From Sedimentisphaerales bacterium (lineage in GTDB: Bacteria; Planctomycetota; Phycisphaerae; Sedimentisphaerales; Anaerobacaceae): DNA of 32,331 nt. The DNA lies in NCBI GenBank assembly GCA_016936075.1, contig JAFGPS010000156.1:1-32331 (forward strand). Reading direction: 5' to 3'. Positions 7,417-16,801 of the stretch are shown here, piece after piece. Made by a program: the position numbers and the translations under genes. Position 1 is the stretch's first letter. Each line of letters starts with the position of its first letter. The notes under the pieces were generated by a model, which was not told the origin of the DNA, made no database searches, and was given only the letters and a program-made list of their open reading frames with translations.

Positions 7417-7959
7417 TTATTTAACATTAAATTTCATTTTGATTTCATTCAAAGTTCGATGATAAATACGATAAGCATGTTTGAAACTTATTGAGCAATA
7501 GTTCGCTATATCTTTCATTGGAATGGTGTAAATTATTCTATCACAAATAATTGTTCTAGCCGGCTCATCGAGTTGTGATATATATTTAAGAAGTTTAATT
7601 GCCGTCTCTTTATCTTCGATAACTTTTGAAGGGTTGTGTTCATCTGTTTCAATCATATTGAATTCGCAATCATTAAAATTGATTTTAGAAGAAGACCTAA
7701 CGGCATCACGACATCTATTGCGAATTACAGTTCCAAGCCAATCCTTAAAATTGCCCAGCCCTTGGTATTTCCATATCTTGTGGAGTATCTCCTGGAACAC
7801 AGTCTGCTTCATATCTTCGGCATCATCTATATTTTTGAGATAGCTATAACATATATGGAAAACATACCGATGATATCTTCCATACAGCTCTTCAAATGCT
7901 TTGATATCTCCGTCTTTATATCTTCGGACCAATTCATCATCAGTAGGTCTTTGGGCCAT
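7417..7959 (-). CDS. ECF-type RNA polymerase sigma factor
   Basis: 180 aa from the ATG at 7959; a TTG two codons upstream is possible, but AAGG sits at the right distance from the ATG. Region 2 is visible as DDELVRRYKDGDIKAFEELYGRYHRYVF, then DDAEDMKQTVFQEI and FKDWLGTVIRNRCRDAVRS (about 8-90). Region 4 is at about 125-178, with the HTH MKDIANYCSISFKHAYRIYHRTLNEIK. It directs RNA polymerase to its own promoters, perhaps the long plus-strand operon it diverges from and its own operon. A weak promoter, TTGACC with 17 bp to TTTGAT, lies on the minus strand at 7972-8000. First gene of the sigma/anti-sigma/M48 set. Confidence 0.9.
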   Translation of the reverse strand: MAQRPTDDELVRRYKDGDIKAFEELYGRYHRYVFHICYSYLKNIDDAEDMKQTVFQEILHKIWKYQGLGNFKDWLGTVIRNRCRDAVRSSSKINFNDCEFNMIETDEHNPSKVIEDKETAIKLLKYISQLDEPARTIICDRIIYTIPMKDIANYCSISFKHAYRIYHRTLNEIKMKFNVK

Positions 7960-8168
7960 TTTCAACCTTGTATCAAATAATTTATAATTTTTCTGGTCAA
8001 TAATTTACTGGTTCTGCGTTTGGTATCATAGAAGCAGTTGCTTCAAAAACATGTGTCGCTGTTTTGACTGGTTTTAATTATAAAGAGATCTAATCCAAAA
8101 ATCAATCTATTCATAAATATGTATACAAAAAGGAATTACAATCTGCGTCTCAGGAAAGAGTGTTAGGA
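7960..8168. promoter_or_regulatory. Divergent promoter region between the sigma operon and the long plus-strand operon
   Basis: About 200 AT-rich bases with no gene, separating divergent operons. Both transcription units must start here. I see the weak minus-strand match noted under the sigma gene, and TTTTGACTGG (near 8072-8081) with TATAAAGAG on the plus strand, where the spacing is too short for a normal sigma70 site. ECF-type promoters are not identifiable without knowing this factor's motif. Confidence 0.35.
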
Positions 8169-10910
8169 ATGAGTAAAATGCAACATGTATATATGATTGA
8201 ATCGCTTGTGGACCCTTCGTCACCGAAAGCGAAAGCAATCGCCGGCGGCTGTTCAATCAATGCCATATTTGATAATAATGTCCAGTTTTTGCGTATCTTA
8301 TCTGAGTTTCCAGCCGGTTCCGTAACAATGACGCTACGGTTTATGTACGAGCCGACTAATAATCTGAAGCAAAACAGGCTCAAAATATTCCTGATCGCCC
8401 AAAGTAATGCGAAAGAGCAGGATAATTGTCTTTTACTGCTCCTTGAAAAAGGCCCGTTAATCCAGTTTTATTCCCTACAAAAAGTTGAAAAAATCGGCCC
8501 TGTTCCCTGGAATCAGTTTAATGCTTGCTGTGATATCATAAGGAAGCAAACCGTATATGAGCCTACAGTAACCGCCGAGTTTAATTCCATGGCAATGCCT
8601 TATTACTATGCAATTGAGCCATTCAATGCCGAAAACTCAAATGATTATATGAAGCTCGATAATCTGCTTGATAGACTGACCGGTCCCGCTGTAATTGATA
8701 TTTGTGTCGAACCGGTTGATACCAATACTGTCTCAATGAATTTGTCAAAATGCATTAGTCGCTATCAAACTATTAACCGGATATGGGACCATGATGACGG
8801 CGATCTTTACCATTATGATCGCGGCAAAGATGGGCAGGACTGGTCAACGGCCCTTAAGCCGTTAAAACAAAAAGAATTCCTGATTGATGAGATCCTGCGA
8901 AAACTACGTAAGTTGCATGACACACTAACACAAAAAAATCTAAAATTCAGTATTCGTATTTTTGCTGAAGACAAACCAGCAGCTCGGCTTCTTGGCTCCA
9001 TTGTTGCTGAATCCGGCTTATGCGAGGGTGTCTATGAGATGCATAATTCCTGTAGAGGAGAATGTATTTTTGATGATCTGGTCCAAAATGCAGACAATAT
9101 AAAACTGATGACTCCATCAATGTTTGAGATTCCAGAGACTATCAAGGATATCGAACTGTACAAGAATTTATTGGTTCTTTGCAATATGTCAACTATTGAC
9201 GAGATTGCAGGTGTTTTCAGACTTCCTGTACCTTCAGCACTTCGTTCGCCAAGGTGCATACGCAAAGATACTGATCCGGAAAACGTTCCCTTGGACGAGA
9301 TGATCATAATCGGGACAAATGAAAATAGGATCAAAATTGGCATATCCCTTAAAAATCTCCTGAAGCATTGCAGTATCTTCGGTCTTCCCGGCGGCGGAAA
9401 ATCCATACTTTCAACCTCAATAATCAGTCAATTCTGTATGAAAAACATTCCTTTTATATTATTCGAGCCGGGTAAAAGCGAATATCGCCGGCTCAAATGT
9501 CTTAAGAAAAGTAAGAATCAGGCTGCCCGTAAACTTGCCAGAAAACTGAAAATATTCACCCTTGGAAGTGACATCTCGCCGATCAGCATCAATCCCCTGC
9601 AAATACCCGAAGGAATAACTGTATATGAACATATCGAGAACCTGCTTTGTTGTTTCAAGGCAGCAATGCCGTTGGAAGGCCCCATGATTGGAATATTGGC
9701 CGAAGCACTTGAACTTGTTTATCAGGAATATAAAAAAACTGGCATAATTCCAGTAATATCCGATGTGCATTTGGCAGTTAAGAGAGTATTAGCTCCAAAG
9801 ACTTACAGTTGCGAAGTCAAGTCCAACCTTTATGCCGCATCTGATGTGCGATTAGGTCAACTCAGTAAACGAAGTATCGGGCAGGTTTTTAAAAACAGAT
9901 ATTCCTGTCCCACATTGAAAGAACTTTTGATAAGCTTTTCGGTAATTGAATTAGCAGTACTTCCACCAGAACAGGCATCACTTTTAACACTGTTTATTCT
10001 TACAATGATCTGCGAATGCGTTAAATCAACACCCTACAGCGGTGAAGGAGTAAGGTTGGCGATTATTCTGGAAGAAGCGCATAACCTCGTCGGGCCGGAT
10101 ACATCCGCCGCAGTCAGTGATACCAATGCCAATCCCAAGGCATTTGCAGCTGAGCTGATATGCCGTATGCTGGCTGAGTTGCGGTCTCTTGGCATTGCCA
10201 TTATTATTCTGGATCAGCTGCCGTCAGGGGTAGCTCCGCAAGTTGTAAAAAATACCGCTTCAAAAGTCGTCTTTAGACAGGTTGATAATACTGACAGGAA
10301 TATCATTGGCGGTGCAATGCTGTTTAATGACGTTGACATGGCACAAATCGCCCGTTTAAGACCGGGGCAGGCGTATTTCCATACGGAAGGCTATTACAGC
10401 CCCCAAATCGTTGTTACTCCCCATCTTAAGAAAGAGTGGAATATCCCCGAGCCGCCCGTTGGAGTCCAGATACTGCCTTACTTAAAAGATGATGACTGGT
10501 TTGTTGAAGCAGTATCCAACAGGATCATGATACAAGCTCAGAATTTTAAAGAAGGACTTGATAAATATGCAGATTACAGAAAATCAGTTGTTAATCAAGT
10601 CAAAGAACTGCAATCCGAATTCCTTAGATTACAGCTTGATCATCCAGGAACCTTAGAAAGATTTTCACAAATAGCAGGCAATGCTCAGGAACTTCGCAAA
10701 AAACTACATCGTTCCTTGGCAGCATTTGAAAGCCTGTATTATGAACCTTATATCCTTTCGGAAAAACACAGCAGTCTCGCTGACAGACCTGCAGGCGACT
10801 ATTTAAACAACCAGATTTTACGATATGAAAAAACATATCAGTTCAATCAAAAATATGTCACGATTCTGGACAATTTAATCACTCTTATAAACCGTACAAT
10901 GGACAAATAA
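8169..10910 (+). CDS. VirB4/HerA-like DUF87 motor ATPase
   Basis: 913 aa from the ATG at 8169, preceded by AGGAAAGAG; a GTG at 8160 is less well placed. The N-terminal half is a VirB4-like non-catalytic domain (FPAGSVTMTLRF; AIEPFNAENSNDYMKLDNLLD). The motor domain has Walker A GLPGGGKS (405-412), then FILFEPGKSEYRRL, FTLGSDISPISINPLQI, Walker B AIILEEAH (631-638), and ILDQLPSGVAPQVVKNTASKVVFRQ, the sensor/Arg-finger region of this DUF87 family. The C-terminal 150 residues are a coiled coil. It has no TM segment, so it is a soluble hexameric motor, used by the family for DNA or protein translocation. First gene of the long operon. Translocation of DNA in conjugation is the leading idea, but no channel proteins are nearby. 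Confidence 0.85.
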   Translation: MSKMQHVYMIESLVDPSSPKAKAIAGGCSINAIFDNNVQFLRILSEFPAGSVTMTLRFMYEPTNNLKQNRLKIFLIAQSNAKEQDNCLLLLLEKGPLIQFYSLQKVEKIGPVPWNQFNACCDIIRKQTVYEPTVTAEFNSMAMPYYYAIEPFNAENSNDYMKLDNLLDRLTGPAVIDICVEPVDTNTVSMNLSKCISRYQTINRIWDHDDGDLYHYDRGKDGQDWSTALKPLKQKEFLIDEILRKLRKLHDTLTQKNLKFSIRIFAEDKPAARLLGSIVAESGLCEGVYEMHNSCRGECIFDDLVQNADNIKLMTPSMFEIPETIKDIELYKNLLVLCNMSTIDEIAGVFRLPVPSALRSPRCIRKDTDPENVPLDEMIIIGTNENRIKIGISLKNLLKHCSIFGLPGGGKSILSTSIISQFCMKNIPFILFEPGKSEYRRLKCLKKSKNQAARKLARKLKIFTLGSDISPISINPLQIPEGITVYEHIENLLCCFKAAMPLEGPMIGILAEALELVYQEYKKTGIIPVISDVHLAVKRVLAPKTYSCEVKSNLYAASDVRLGQLSKRSIGQVFKNRYSCPTLKELLISFSVIELAVLPPEQASLLTLFILTMICECVKSTPYSGEGVRLAIILEEAHNLVGPDTSAAVSDTNANPKAFAAELICRMLAELRSLGIAIIILDQLPSGVAPQVVKNTASKVVFRQVDNTDRNIIGGAMLFNDVDMAQIARLRPGQAYFHTEGYYSPQIVVTPHLKKEWNIPEPPVGVQILPYLKDDDWFVEAVSNRIMIQAQNFKEGLDKYADYRKSVVNQVKELQSEFLRLQLDHPGTLERFSQIAGNAQELRKKLHRSLAAFESLYYEPYILSEKHSSLADRPAGDYLNNQILRYEKTYQFNQKYVTILDNLITLINRTMDK

Positions 10911-10927
10911 TAAACAGGAGAAATGTC

Positions 10928-11437
10928 ATGGCTAAAACATCTTTTACGCGTAAGCAGATAGAGAGCAATATAGAAACCGATCGCAAGGATACACAAGAAA
11001 AGAATACAGATAATGAAAGGAGTGTATTTGATGCAGAAATAGAACGTAAAACACTGAATAGTCTCGAAGGAGGTACTGAAGATGGCTTAGAGGAGGTTAT
11101 TGAAAACTTAAACCAGGCTCAGGATATCAGTTCGAACGAATTTGAGGAAGGTACAAATCTGCTCCATGTAAAACACGGCGAGATACAGGAGCATAAAGAT
11201 GAAATTAACGACGGATTGGAAAGGAGTGAAAAAGATGATGAAAATATTGATTCTACGATTGCTGAAATCAATAGTGAATCAGCTAAATCGAGTTTGGAGT
11301 CTGCCAGAGAATCGGTTCAACAGGATATGGAGCTTCTCAATGAAAGTATGCAGCAGGAAGAACAGATTGAAGAACAAAGCAATGAAATGAATCAGGAGCA
11401 AATGCAAAGACTCAAAACCGCTATCGGAGAAAATTAA
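10928..11437 (+). CDS. Acidic, Gln/Glu-rich coiled-coil protein
   Basis: 169 aa with AGGAG before the ATG. Almost entirely low-complexity E, Q, S, N and D, with long heptad-like runs (LNQAQDISSNEFEEG; QEEQIEEQSNEMNQEQMQRL). There is no TM segment, signal peptide or known domain. It lies between the VirB4-like ATPase and another coiled-coil protein with 1-17 nt gaps, so it may be a partner or adaptor of the ATPase. The function is unknown. Confidence 0.7.
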   Translation: MAKTSFTRKQIESNIETDRKDTQEKNTDNERSVFDAEIERKTLNSLEGGTEDGLEEVIENLNQAQDISSNEFEEGTNLLHVKHGEIQEHKDEINDGLERSEKDDENIDSTIAEINSESAKSSLESARESVQQDMELLNESMQQEEQIEEQSNEMNQEQMQRLKTAIGEN

Positions 11438-11438
11438 A

Positions 11439-12590
11439 ATGGCCATTAACACCCAAAATAAAACTTTCGAACATTTTAAGAATCGTCCTTACAGTCCTGA
11501 TAATGCCGGCTATTTGATCTCTATCTTAGTGTACGATATATCACGACTTAATTCCATTATTAATCAACTACCTAAAACTGGCCGCAATGGTTTTTCTGAT
11601 TCTCCGCCGCAATATAATCTTGATTTCGAGAAAAACGAGTTAATAAGAAAATTAGAAGATTACCGAGGTATCCTAATTGAATATCACCAGGCCGCAGATC
11701 GATCAATGACAGAGATTCGAAATAATTCTGAGCGAATAAAAAATGATCAAAAACTACTCAAGAGTCGAAAGGTTCAGGACTTATACATTGATTCTCTGGA
11801 CGGTTTGTATGGCCAATATAATAAGCATAGGGATACGAAGATTCGTATAAATAATATGCTTGATTGTTTGCAAAAAACCATTAACAAAACCGCAGCACCA
11901 AAATTGTCTAAAAGAAAACCATACAACCCCTTATTCCTAAAATCTACTGGAAACACGGCTTTTGAAATAGAAGCGAAGCCAATATTCAACTCAATTACAA
12001 ATAAACGGCTAAAACCAATCAAACAGGCAAAAAAAGAACTGATTCATTCATATACAATATTGCCTAATGTTGACAGGAACAGCTATTCTGAATGCCCTTT
12101 TGCTGAAGATCTCTATGCTGAAAAGCAAAAACATCAGCATTATATCGAACTGTACCTTAAAGAGTACAGAAAGCATAAAAAAGAACTTATAGAAAAGATC
12201 AATAAGGCTAAAAACACAGCCATTGTTCTTGATAATGATAAAATATCAATCCCTAGCGAAAATTCATACGAAAAATACGAACAGGCTCAGGTCAAACAAC
12301 TGCAACGTTTAAAAACACTCCAAAATTCACTGGCAGACTTACAACTTCAAATCAATGATCTTGAGATTCTGCTGGGTATAACAAATCAGAAGCAGTGGCC
12401 AGAAGGTGACGCGCTGCTAGGCAGCAGCTTTAAAAATTATAATTCAACAATGGTAAATAAACCATCTGTCAAACAAGACGTTATACCAGGAGTTTTAAGC
12501 TCTGAAATAAAAAAGGCTGACTCTGCTTTCAAAAAAGAAAGTATGATTAATCCGATCAATAATACAAATTCAATTGTCAGAAAGGCCTAA
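11439..12590 (+). CDS. Coiled-coil protein of unknown function
   Basis: 383 aa, starting one base after the previous stop. It is predominantly helical, with two coiled-coil segments (about 68-145, KNELIRKLEDYRGILIEYHQ, and about 225-310, KQKHQHYIELYLKEYRKHKKEL, then KQLQRLKTLQNSLADLQLQI). The N-terminal motif YSPDNAGYLISILVYDISRLN is followed by a basic middle. No catalytic motif. Probably structural, acting with the adjacent ATPase or WD40 protein, given the tight operon. Confidence 0.7.
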   Translation: MAINTQNKTFEHFKNRPYSPDNAGYLISILVYDISRLNSIINQLPKTGRNGFSDSPPQYNLDFEKNELIRKLEDYRGILIEYHQAADRSMTEIRNNSERIKNDQKLLKSRKVQDLYIDSLDGLYGQYNKHRDTKIRINNMLDCLQKTINKTAAPKLSKRKPYNPLFLKSTGNTAFEIEAKPIFNSITNKRLKPIKQAKKELIHSYTILPNVDRNSYSECPFAEDLYAEKQKHQHYIELYLKEYRKHKKELIEKINKAKNTAIVLDNDKISIPSENSYEKYEQAQVKQLQRLKTLQNSLADLQLQINDLEILLGITNQKQWPEGDALLGSSFKNYNSTMVNKPSVKQDVIPGVLSSEIKKADSAFKKESMINPINNTNSIVRKA

Positions 12591-12593
12591 TAA

Positions 12594-14411
12594 ATGGCAC
12601 TTGCAATCCTTTTAAGGTCAGAACCGGATTCAGGGGTATCATTTATCCATGAATCACAAGATAATGCTGAAATAAATGTTTTGCGTTTTCAGACGGATTA
12701 TCTTCCCCTCAGTGCTGATATAAACATGGAAAACTTCCTGGTTGCCGTCGGTACCTGTTGTGGTAGTATTGACCTTTTAAGGTTGTCAAATGACGACACA
12801 ATTACCTGTCACAATCACAAAACTCTTTTTCAGGCAAGTTCAGTTACGGGGCTATGCTTAGCGGGAGACAGTCATCTTGTCAGCTGTAATTCCCAGGGTG
12901 AAGTATTTCTCTGGGACATCAATTCAACTAAGAATATGCCACACAAACTTGAACCAATGAATTATCCTGTTAATGCTCTGACCCAAATAGGTGATGGTTT
13001 AGTTGCCGGGCTCAGTAGTAGCGGGAAACTCGCCATCTGGGACATCGACAAAAAAAGGATTGTTTGTGATATCGGATGTCCGGATCCGCAGTCGTCTTTA
13101 GTGCAATTACACCATTGGTCGGTTGGAAAATGTCTACTGTATCCATCATCTGATGGAACGCTTGTTATTTATAATCTGGAAAATAATACTTTGGCTTCTA
13201 TTAATGCTCATCGGCATCAGCCTTTCTCCGTTACTGTTAGTCACGATTACATTTATACCATCAGTTTGAAAGAAAGTTGTATGAAAAGATACTCTGATAT
13301 TCTCAGTGGTGAGTATCAGACCTTTACTGTTCCTGAAAATATTACTTCTATTAATCTATTTGATGACAGCAAGGAGCAGTTTGTCGGTATCGATTCTGGA
13401 GGAAATGCAGATATTTATTGTGTTGTTGAAAATAGGCTTGAACCGGCAAATCTATTGAAAGAGCGATGCTGCCATACAGTGGTAATACCCCATCCCAATT
13501 ATCGAAGAGTACTAATTGCTGCTGCAATAAAGGGGGAGATTGAGAACAACATTCTATCGGGACAAACACAAGACCTTGATTATAGATATGACCGGCTAAA
13601 AGATCTTGGTTTCCCTGTGACAGCACTTACTCTAAAAATATCTGCCTGCCGGCAAAACGATGATCTTATTGATTATCTTTCCGCACTAAAGGAATTAGTC
13701 GGATCTTTGCCTCATAATAAAGGTGATTTCGATGAATATATAATTGAGTATACCAGAGTTTTGCAGGAAACATGGCATCCGCTTGAAGCGATTAATATCT
13801 ACGAACAAAGAAATATTGACAGCACTGAGATTTTTAAACACTTAAGCAGAGCTGTAGAAATCATATCAAATGATATTTATGTGATTGAAGCTGATATTGA
13901 AATTGACAAAATCATCGCGTCAGCATCTTTCATGGGTAAAATATTCGAGGGATTATGGTGTATTGACCAAAAACCTTCTTTGTCTTTTAAAAATATTACT
14001 GCTGCAATGATCGCTGAAAAATATAACCAGATCAGAAAAAGTAATAATACTTATGCATGTTTGTCTGAAGCACAGGTCATTTGTCCTTTCTGGCTAACCA
14101 AAGATCGCATTGATAACACTGAGTTGGTTATTTTCTCAAAATCACAAGATACACCCCGTGCGGAGTTGATCTATGGCATAAAGATAGATCAATACCACAG
14201 CGGTTCATTTTTGACTCCTGTCATGCTTTTCAGTGCCGGAGTATCGAACAACGAAACCGATTTTTTAGCTCATAATAAAAATATCGAAAGCATTTATCGA
14301 AGTATAATGGCTGACACCCCAGATTGCCGATGGCCGGACATGTTGTTTAAAACCGTCAGAAACGCTATTCAGCAGGCCAATACGTCTGCTGGCAACATGT
14401 TTCCCATTTAG
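12594..14411 (+). CDS. WD40-like beta-propeller protein with unknown C-terminal domain
   Basis: 605 aa. The N-terminal half (about 25-300) carries WD40-type repeats: LVSCNSQGEVFLWDINS, LVAGLSSSGKLAIWDIDKK, LLYPSSDGTLVIYNLEN and further blades. The C-terminal half is helical and does not match a family I know. WD40 propellers act as protein-interaction scaffolds. In this operon it probably assembles the ATPase, AAA+ and kinase partners; that is inference. The reading frame begins 3 nt after the preceding stop. Confidence 0.8.
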   Translation: MALAILLRSEPDSGVSFIHESQDNAEINVLRFQTDYLPLSADINMENFLVAVGTCCGSIDLLRLSNDDTITCHNHKTLFQASSVTGLCLAGDSHLVSCNSQGEVFLWDINSTKNMPHKLEPMNYPVNALTQIGDGLVAGLSSSGKLAIWDIDKKRIVCDIGCPDPQSSLVQLHHWSVGKCLLYPSSDGTLVIYNLENNTLASINAHRHQPFSVTVSHDYIYTISLKESCMKRYSDILSGEYQTFTVPENITSINLFDDSKEQFVGIDSGGNADIYCVVENRLEPANLLKERCCHTVVIPHPNYRRVLIAAAIKGEIENNILSGQTQDLDYRYDRLKDLGFPVTALTLKISACRQNDDLIDYLSALKELVGSLPHNKGDFDEYIIEYTRVLQETWHPLEAINIYEQRNIDSTEIFKHLSRAVEIISNDIYVIEADIEIDKIIASASFMGKIFEGLWCIDQKPSLSFKNITAAMIAEKYNQIRKSNNTYACLSEAQVICPFWLTKDRIDNTELVIFSKSQDTPRAELIYGIKIDQYHSGSFLTPVMLFSAGVSNNETDFLAHNKNIESIYRSIMADTPDCRWPDMLFKTVRNAIQQANTSAGNMFPI

Positions 14412-14680
14412 ATCAAATGCAAGATATCGCTAATATGAATGCGACATTTACCAGAATCTTTCCCTGAACAGGCAGAGATTGAAATATCTTCATTCTACTC
14501 TGCTTTCAATGTTCAATCGTAGTTTTGCGGCTTCTATGATGTCTAAATATTCAGGATATCCAAGATTACTGAATAAATAATTATAAAAAATGCTTTTTTC
14601 AGGTCAAAGTTGCACATTATTTCCGTTTGGTATTACAGATACAGCAAAACAACAAAATATAGCTTATGAAAGGATAAAAG
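14412..14680. promoter_or_regulatory. 270-bp gap inside the long operon; possible internal promoter
   Basis: No gene is visible. AT-rich, with A6-TGC-T6 at about 14585-14599. A weak promoter-like pair is TTGCAC (14610-14615) with TATTAC (14631-14636), or TTACAG two bases further. It is the only large gap in the 8169-27032 run, so the genes from 14681 onwards may have their own promoter. Confidence 0.3.
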
Positions 14681-15634
14681 ATGGTCACAACTAAGCATGA
14701 TGAAATAAGTTATCTCTCACTGATTGGCAAAATGAGAGGTCCGCTAACAGAAAAAGAGATTCTTACAGGCGTTGATTCAATTATTGATGGAAACAGCGAC
14801 AGTGATATTTATATCTCTCGCTCATTTGCAAGAAGGGTATTGCTGCATCTGTCAAAGAATTATCACATAGATTTCAGTTCAGCAGCAGAACTCATCTTAG
14901 CAATTACAGGCCCATTCGGTGTAGGTAAATCCGTGATGGTCATGGAAACATGTCGAAGACTAGGGATTAAAGTTCATCGTGTTAGCGTAACAGAGCTTTC
15001 TTCTGAATGGGAAGGCCAGCCGGCTAAAGCAGTAGCGCAAAAATACTACCAGGCTTCAAAAACACAGATCGAAGAAAAAATTCCGTGCTGTCTAGTAATT
15101 GATGATGTTGACTTGGCTATCGGTAATTTTTCCGAATTCAGCTCAGGCACCAAGAATACCCAACATCTCATTAATGTGATAATGGAAATTGCAGACAATC
15201 CTACGTTGGTTTGTGGTCATAAAACAGCACGAGTCCCGATTATTATGACAGCAAACGATCTTTCAAAAGTATACGGCGCCATCACACGCCCAAGAAGAAT
15301 GAGAGCATGGACTTATCAGCCATCAAGTAAAGAAGTCTTCGATATTGGCTGTCGAATCATTGGTGATATTTTAACGAATGAACAGTTGAGTTCACTTCAA
15401 ATTTTGTCAGTAAATTGGAAACCAGCCCATTTTAGTCAGTTAAAATCAATTTTCCAGGAAATGATGCTTGAGTCTCAGTGTTCAAGCGTAAATGCCAAAG
15501 AGTATGTTCATGCCGCCTTCCAAAAAAATCCTGCGGTCAGGCTTGTCGGGCTAGAGATGACGGAGGATATTCTTTTTGTTGCGATTGACGAAGTTGAAAG
15601 AGGCAGAATAGCGACGAAGAAGAGTTATGTCTAA
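14681..15634 (+). CDS. AAA+ ATPase (classic AAA-like)
   Basis: 317 aa. Walker A GPFGVGKS (77-84), Walker B CLVIDDVD (137-144), sensor 1 MTAND (189-193), and an Arg-rich RPRRMRAW (203-210) where AAA arginine fingers lie. The VTELSSEWEGQPAK segment resembles the pore-loop region of classic AAA unfoldases or activases. No protease or DNA-binding domain is attached. A separate Lon-type peptidase lacking its own AAA module lies further down this operon (20639), and the two could cooperate. GAAAGGAT before the ATG serves as RBS. The substrate is unknown. Confidence 0.82.
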   Translation: MVTTKHDEISYLSLIGKMRGPLTEKEILTGVDSIIDGNSDSDIYISRSFARRVLLHLSKNYHIDFSSAAELILAITGPFGVGKSVMVMETCRRLGIKVHRVSVTELSSEWEGQPAKAVAQKYYQASKTQIEEKIPCCLVIDDVDLAIGNFSEFSSGTKNTQHLINVIMEIADNPTLVCGHKTARVPIIMTANDLSKVYGAITRPRRMRAWTYQPSSKEVFDIGCRIIGDILTNEQLSSLQILSVNWKPAHFSQLKSIFQEMMLESQCSSVNAKEYVHAAFQKNPAVRLVGLEMTEDILFVAIDEVERGRIATKKSYV

Positions 15635-15679
15635 TGTTAACAGCAGATAAAATGCTTTAACAATTACTACAGGAGATTT

Positions 15680-16249
15680 GTGATGCAAACAAGAACAGCA
15701 ATCGATATCAAAAGCAAACTGATGGTTTTTGAGCTTTTAGCTTTTACCGAGAAAACTGTCAAAAGCCAGCGGCTTCGGGAAATTATCGAATATTGTATCC
15801 CAAGAAAGCTATTAAGGTCAATCATTCTCAAAGGGTGGCGTCGAAATGAGATCCATACTCGGATGGAGATCACGATTGACTACGAAAAGGATGACACGAC
15901 ATGTTTTACCATAAACTCAGACTTAGGCACCCAGGTCATGTCATGGAGTCCCGAAGGGACAAAGCAGGATCCATGCCCTTTATGGGCTAAAACCATTGAC
16001 TGGTTTACTAAATTATGCAAGGACAACAATCTTTACCTGAGTTGGTTCCCATATTTCAATGGTCCGAGCAGTGATTTATATAAAAAGTTCGGCTATTCGT
16101 TTAGTTCCAGTGGAGGTGGTTCTACGGTTATTGATAAAACACGCAGTTCGACGACTCGCACGGCAGTTAATTCTAACGCCTCTTCGTTGCAAATGAGAAC
16201 TCAGATTTCGGATGAAATGATCTCGAATCAAAATTACGCAAAGGAATAA
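15680..16249 (+). CDS. Tandem paralogue 1, unknown family
   Basis: 189 aa with AGGAG upstream (15670). Shared with the next gene: IDIKSKLMVFELLAFTEKTV, LREIIEYCIPRKLLRSI, EIHTRMEITIDY, CPLWAKTIDWFTKLCKDNNLYLSW and KKFGYSF. This copy has a Gly/Ser/Thr-rich C-terminal tail absent from its sister. The alpha/beta pattern resembles no family I can name. The gene is followed after 3 nt by paralogue 2. Conserved tandem duplication within a packed operon suggests two related subunits of one complex. Confidence 0.75.
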   Translation: MMQTRTAIDIKSKLMVFELLAFTEKTVKSQRLREIIEYCIPRKLLRSIILKGWRRNEIHTRMEITIDYEKDDTTCFTINSDLGTQVMSWSPEGTKQDPCPLWAKTIDWFTKLCKDNNLYLSWFPYFNGPSSDLYKKFGYSFSSSGGGSTVIDKTRSSTTRTAVNSNASSLQMRTQISDEMISNQNYAKE

Positions 16250-16252
16250 AAA

Positions 16253-16801
16253 ATGATCCGAACAAGCATAAAAAACAAACTCATCGTTCATCAGCTTAAT
16301 TATGTTGTTGAAAAAACTGTTCAAAATGATCTTCTGAAAGAAATCATCGAATACTGCATTCCAGAAAGAACGCTGGAACACATCTGGATCATGGGCAGCA
16401 TCAATGGAGAAATCCATGCCAAAATGGAGTTGTCTATCAGTTATGATAGCGGCGCTGCTGCTTTCAATATCAAAGGTAATATCAAGGACCAGATGTTTAC
16501 ATCTGATCCGAACAATGACTGGCTCAATAACAAAACAGATGAGGAAAAAGCTAACTGTCCGGTTTGGGCACAGGCCATCGACTGGTTTTCTGAACTGTGT
16601 AAACAGGAAAACTTACCCATTAAATGGTGTGTGAAGTTTTGCGAAAGGAGCGAAGAAATGTTTGGGAAATTCGGCCTTTGCCCATTAACCGATAAGGATA
16701 GAACAAGCGAGTCGAATGCATCGGATCTGCCTAATTCGGTTATTTCAAATCTTAACATGCACCTGAGTTTTTCCAGTGAAAAGTTTGGAGCCCTGAATTA
16801 A
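16253..16801 (+). CDS. Tandem paralogue 2, unknown family
   Basis: 182 aa. Aligns along its whole length with 15680-16249: IKNKLIVHQLNYVVEKTV, LKEIIEYCIPERTLEHI, EIHAKMELSISY, CPVWAQAIDWFSELCKQENLPIKW and GKFGL. The stop overlaps the ATG of the zinc-cluster gene by one base, so translation is probably coupled. The C-terminus differs from paralogue 1. The two may form a heterodimer; that is inference. Confidence 0.75.
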   Translation: MIRTSIKNKLIVHQLNYVVEKTVQNDLLKEIIEYCIPERTLEHIWIMGSINGEIHAKMELSISYDSGAAAFNIKGNIKDQMFTSDPNNDWLNNKTDEEKANCPVWAQAIDWFSELCKQENLPIKWCVKFCERSEEMFGKFGLCPLTDKDRTSESNASDLPNSVISNLNMHLSFSSEKFGALN

